From: Auanema rhodensis
Lineage: Eukaryota; Nematoda; Chromadorea; Rhabditida; Rhabditidae
Direction of reading: 5' to 3'
Length of the DNA: 64,000 bases
Assembly (NCBI GenBank): GCA_964057225.1
Contig: OZ059900.1
Span: forward strand, 14,089,638-14,153,637
Shown: positions 62,126 to 64,000 of the stretch, in pieces
Layout: each line of letters begins with the position of its first letter
How positions within the stretch are numbered: the first letter of the stretch is position 1
Notes under the pieces: model-generated
The model's database searches: none
Seen by the model: the letters and a program-made list of their open reading frames with translations, nothing else
Told to the model about the DNA's origin: nothing
Translations under genes and position numbers: made by a program

Positions 62126-62604
62126 CCCAAAAAAATTGTGATGTTTCTACAAAATATTTTCTAGAGTTATGAAAGTTAAATTGGATGAAAAAAAAATACA
62201 AAAAATTCAAAAATACTATATAATAACAAATTTTGTTTTTCCCGGCACATTAGCGCACCACTCGTCCTAAATATTGAACGCTATCGACTGCGCGTGGTAA
62301 TCTATACGCATCTGCTGTTCGCGCGCAATACTTAATTTGCGTACATTTCCAGAAAAAAAAGAAAAATATTTTTGATAATCTTCATACATTGGATTTACAA
62401 ACAATAGAATTGACACTTTATTATTTTTTTTTATAAATCACAATCAATTTAATAAAGGCGAATGGAGACACCTTTCAGAAATATATGACACATTTTGAAA
62501 ATAATTGAAAGATCTGACACATTTGAGCGTAGCAGGACACAAATTTGAACATTGACGAAAAGTTTTGAAATAATACTTTAAGCATATTATCTAATTATTT
62601 GTTC
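62126..62604. other. SUZ12 promoter region
   Basis: About 480 bp between two same-strand genes. A CpG-containing, less AT-rich patch lies at 62240-62340 (GCGCACCACTCG, CGCGTGG, TTCGCGCGCAATAC). It probably serves SUZ12. No coding sequence seen. Confidence 0.5.
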
Positions 62605-64000
62605 TTATGTTTGAACAGGATGTAACTTGGGTCGCACAGGTTGAAATATGGACTGTTTGAGATTGCGGTTATTTTTTTCAACACCATTTGCTTGAAATGA
62701 TGCAGTATATGATGAAGCTATCGGTGCCATCCAACTGAAAAAATAATTCTTTCTTTAATTAAAAATCTCATACAAATATAAATATTAAGAACAGTATTTT
62801 ACCTAGCTGCCTTCTTGCCCTGTTGCATGCATATGTCATTAGAAATGCTAGATATCACGGTTGGTAGCCATGAACACAAATTTCTAAGAGTTTGATCATA
62901 TATAAAATTAATAGATGCCGAGGTTGTTTGATTCTGTATATTCAAGGTATTTTGCCGATTCTGGCCTGTTTCTTGCTGAAATAAATTGAATTCATATTGA
63001 AATTTCAACAAGGATAAACATTTTGAGTGATATGTTTAGACATTGATGGAAGAGTAGATGACTGCGACATTTGTGCACGAAGCCACCATGGCTGAGCTGT
63101 TGTTGATGACATTAGAGGCCACCATCGCGGGATTTTTGAGCTTTTAATATTGTTTGGCACTAATAAAAATAGAATAATAAATTAATGGAAAAAATCAAAC
63201 CTTGTACTGAAGTTGGATTAGGAGAGGTTGTAGCAGTAGCGGTAGATGCAGGCAACGTCGTTGTTGATGCTGTCTCAATAATTTTCTTCTCTGCTACAGT
63301 AGCAACTCCGATAGAAGGTGTGAGAGTGGAAAAATTACGATTTATTTTTGAAGCCGTTGTTGTTGCTTCTTGTTTTGATAGAAAAGATGAAGCTGTGTGT
63401 TGTACTTTAGATTTCATATTTTGAGTAGCAGCGAATTTTGGAGTAGAAGCATAGGGAACCTGAAAACTTTTTTTAACTATTGCAACATTTTTTTGATTAT
63501 CACACCTTCTTTCCTTCTTTTCGTTGGCTGTTGTAAAGATTGACTTGGAATCCTGAGGCTAATCCCAATTCTTCTTTTGAATAAAATCTATAAAGAGAAA
63601 TTTTTATTCTGGAAATAAAAATTCTGTAACCTATTGTGGAAACCAAATGGAATAGAGATAGGAACGTAAGCCCTTCCTATTTCTTTCATGGTTTCTGCAG
63701 AAATCACTAACAAAACTCCTTTGTTCTCTGTTGTATCCAAAGCACGAATCAGTAGAACACCATCATCTTCACTGCGACTATTTGGGCTAGGAACAAACCA
63801 CGGCTCGTGTAAAATGAAAGATGATTCAGCTTTGAATTCCTTGTTTCGGCTTCCGCTAGGATCATCAACATTGAGCTAAACAGTATAATTCAAAGAAGAG
63901 ATGACGAAAAACTGAATACTTTAACAATTTTGTTGTCAGAAGCATAGGGATGCTCAACAATGTATGTCCATTGGTACGGTTTCTGCTCGTAAGCTCTATT
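62605..64000 (-). CDS. Carotenoid oxygenase family protein, 3' part, with long C-terminal extension
   Basis: Partial: the 5' end lies beyond the right edge. The last window exons read as the C-terminal strands of the RPE65/BCO carotenoid cleavage dioxygenase propeller: ESSFILHEPWFVPSPNSRSE, DDGVLLIRALDTTENKGVLL, and EIGRAYVPISIPFGFHN, which ends at about 63630. These non-heme iron enzymes cleave beta-carotene or apocarotenoids to retinal-type products. Family members normally stop soon after this PxxFHG-type strand. Here at least five further exons add roughly 250 residues: a basic patch, a Thr/Ser/Ala-rich low-complexity segment (STTTLPASTATATTSPNP), a Gln/Asn-rich segment, and a tail ending PKLHPVQT. 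The extension has no recognised domain. It might be a separate gene fused by my reading, but exon phases continue. Confidence 0.7.

Overview
This is AT-rich eukaryotic DNA with many small exons separated by GT-AG introns, mostly 40-50 nt. It is almost certainly from a nematode. The V-ATPase B subunit and mitochondrial ATP synthase subunit g read as clear nematode-type orthologues. Nematode-typical families are present: Clc-like four-TM protein, double-domain CAP protein and insect/nematode-type ionotropic receptor. Most start codons sit a few bases after a pyrimidine-AG 3' splice-like site with no upstream coding exon, as expected for spliced-leader trans-splicing. The species cannot be named from the sequence alone. 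No tRNA, rRNA, CRISPR array, phage or transposase was found.

Left part (1-12.7 kb): a Clc-like membrane protein (+); ATP synthase subunit g (-); V-ATPase subunit B (-); an unrecognised single-pass membrane protein (+); a prominin (five TM, -). 15.0-27.8 kb: a MET-like receptor tyrosine kinase with Sema and PSI regions (+); acetoacetyl-CoA synthetase (+); a leucine-rich-repeat membrane protein (-), convergent with the synthetase.

Middle (28.2-36.6 kb): a large inverted duplication. Each arm of about 3.9 kb carries a ZnT/CDF zinc transporter and, downstream of it, a Death-domain plus SEFIR adaptor (Act1/CIKS type, IL-17 signalling). The two transporters face away from a roughly 560-bp spacer flanked by TA repeats. 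The adaptor copies are nearly identical, while the transporters differ in a TM segment, the cytosolic loop and the length of the His-rich loop.

Right part (37.4-64 kb): an ionotropic glutamate-receptor-like channel (+), whose stop codon lies 4 bp from that of a double CAP-domain secreted protein (-); a GPAT3/4-type acyltransferase (+) with a small acidic protein 55 bp downstream (possible operon); a large extracellular protein with degenerate SOD-like repeats (+); a CUB/C-type-lectin membrane protein (+); an HSD17B12-like short-chain dehydrogenase (-); a TSC-22/bunched leucine-zipper protein (+); a SUZ12 orthologue with VEFS box (-); and the 3' part of a carotenoid oxygenase with a long C-terminal extension (-), cut by the window edge.

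The genes are mostly unrelated neighbours. The candidate functional groupings are the duplicated transporter/adaptor pair, the acyltransferase/small-protein pair, and a shared CCAAT-containing motif upstream of both ATP-related genes. Exon boundaries were read by eye; those stated with positions were checked for phase, while others are approximate.
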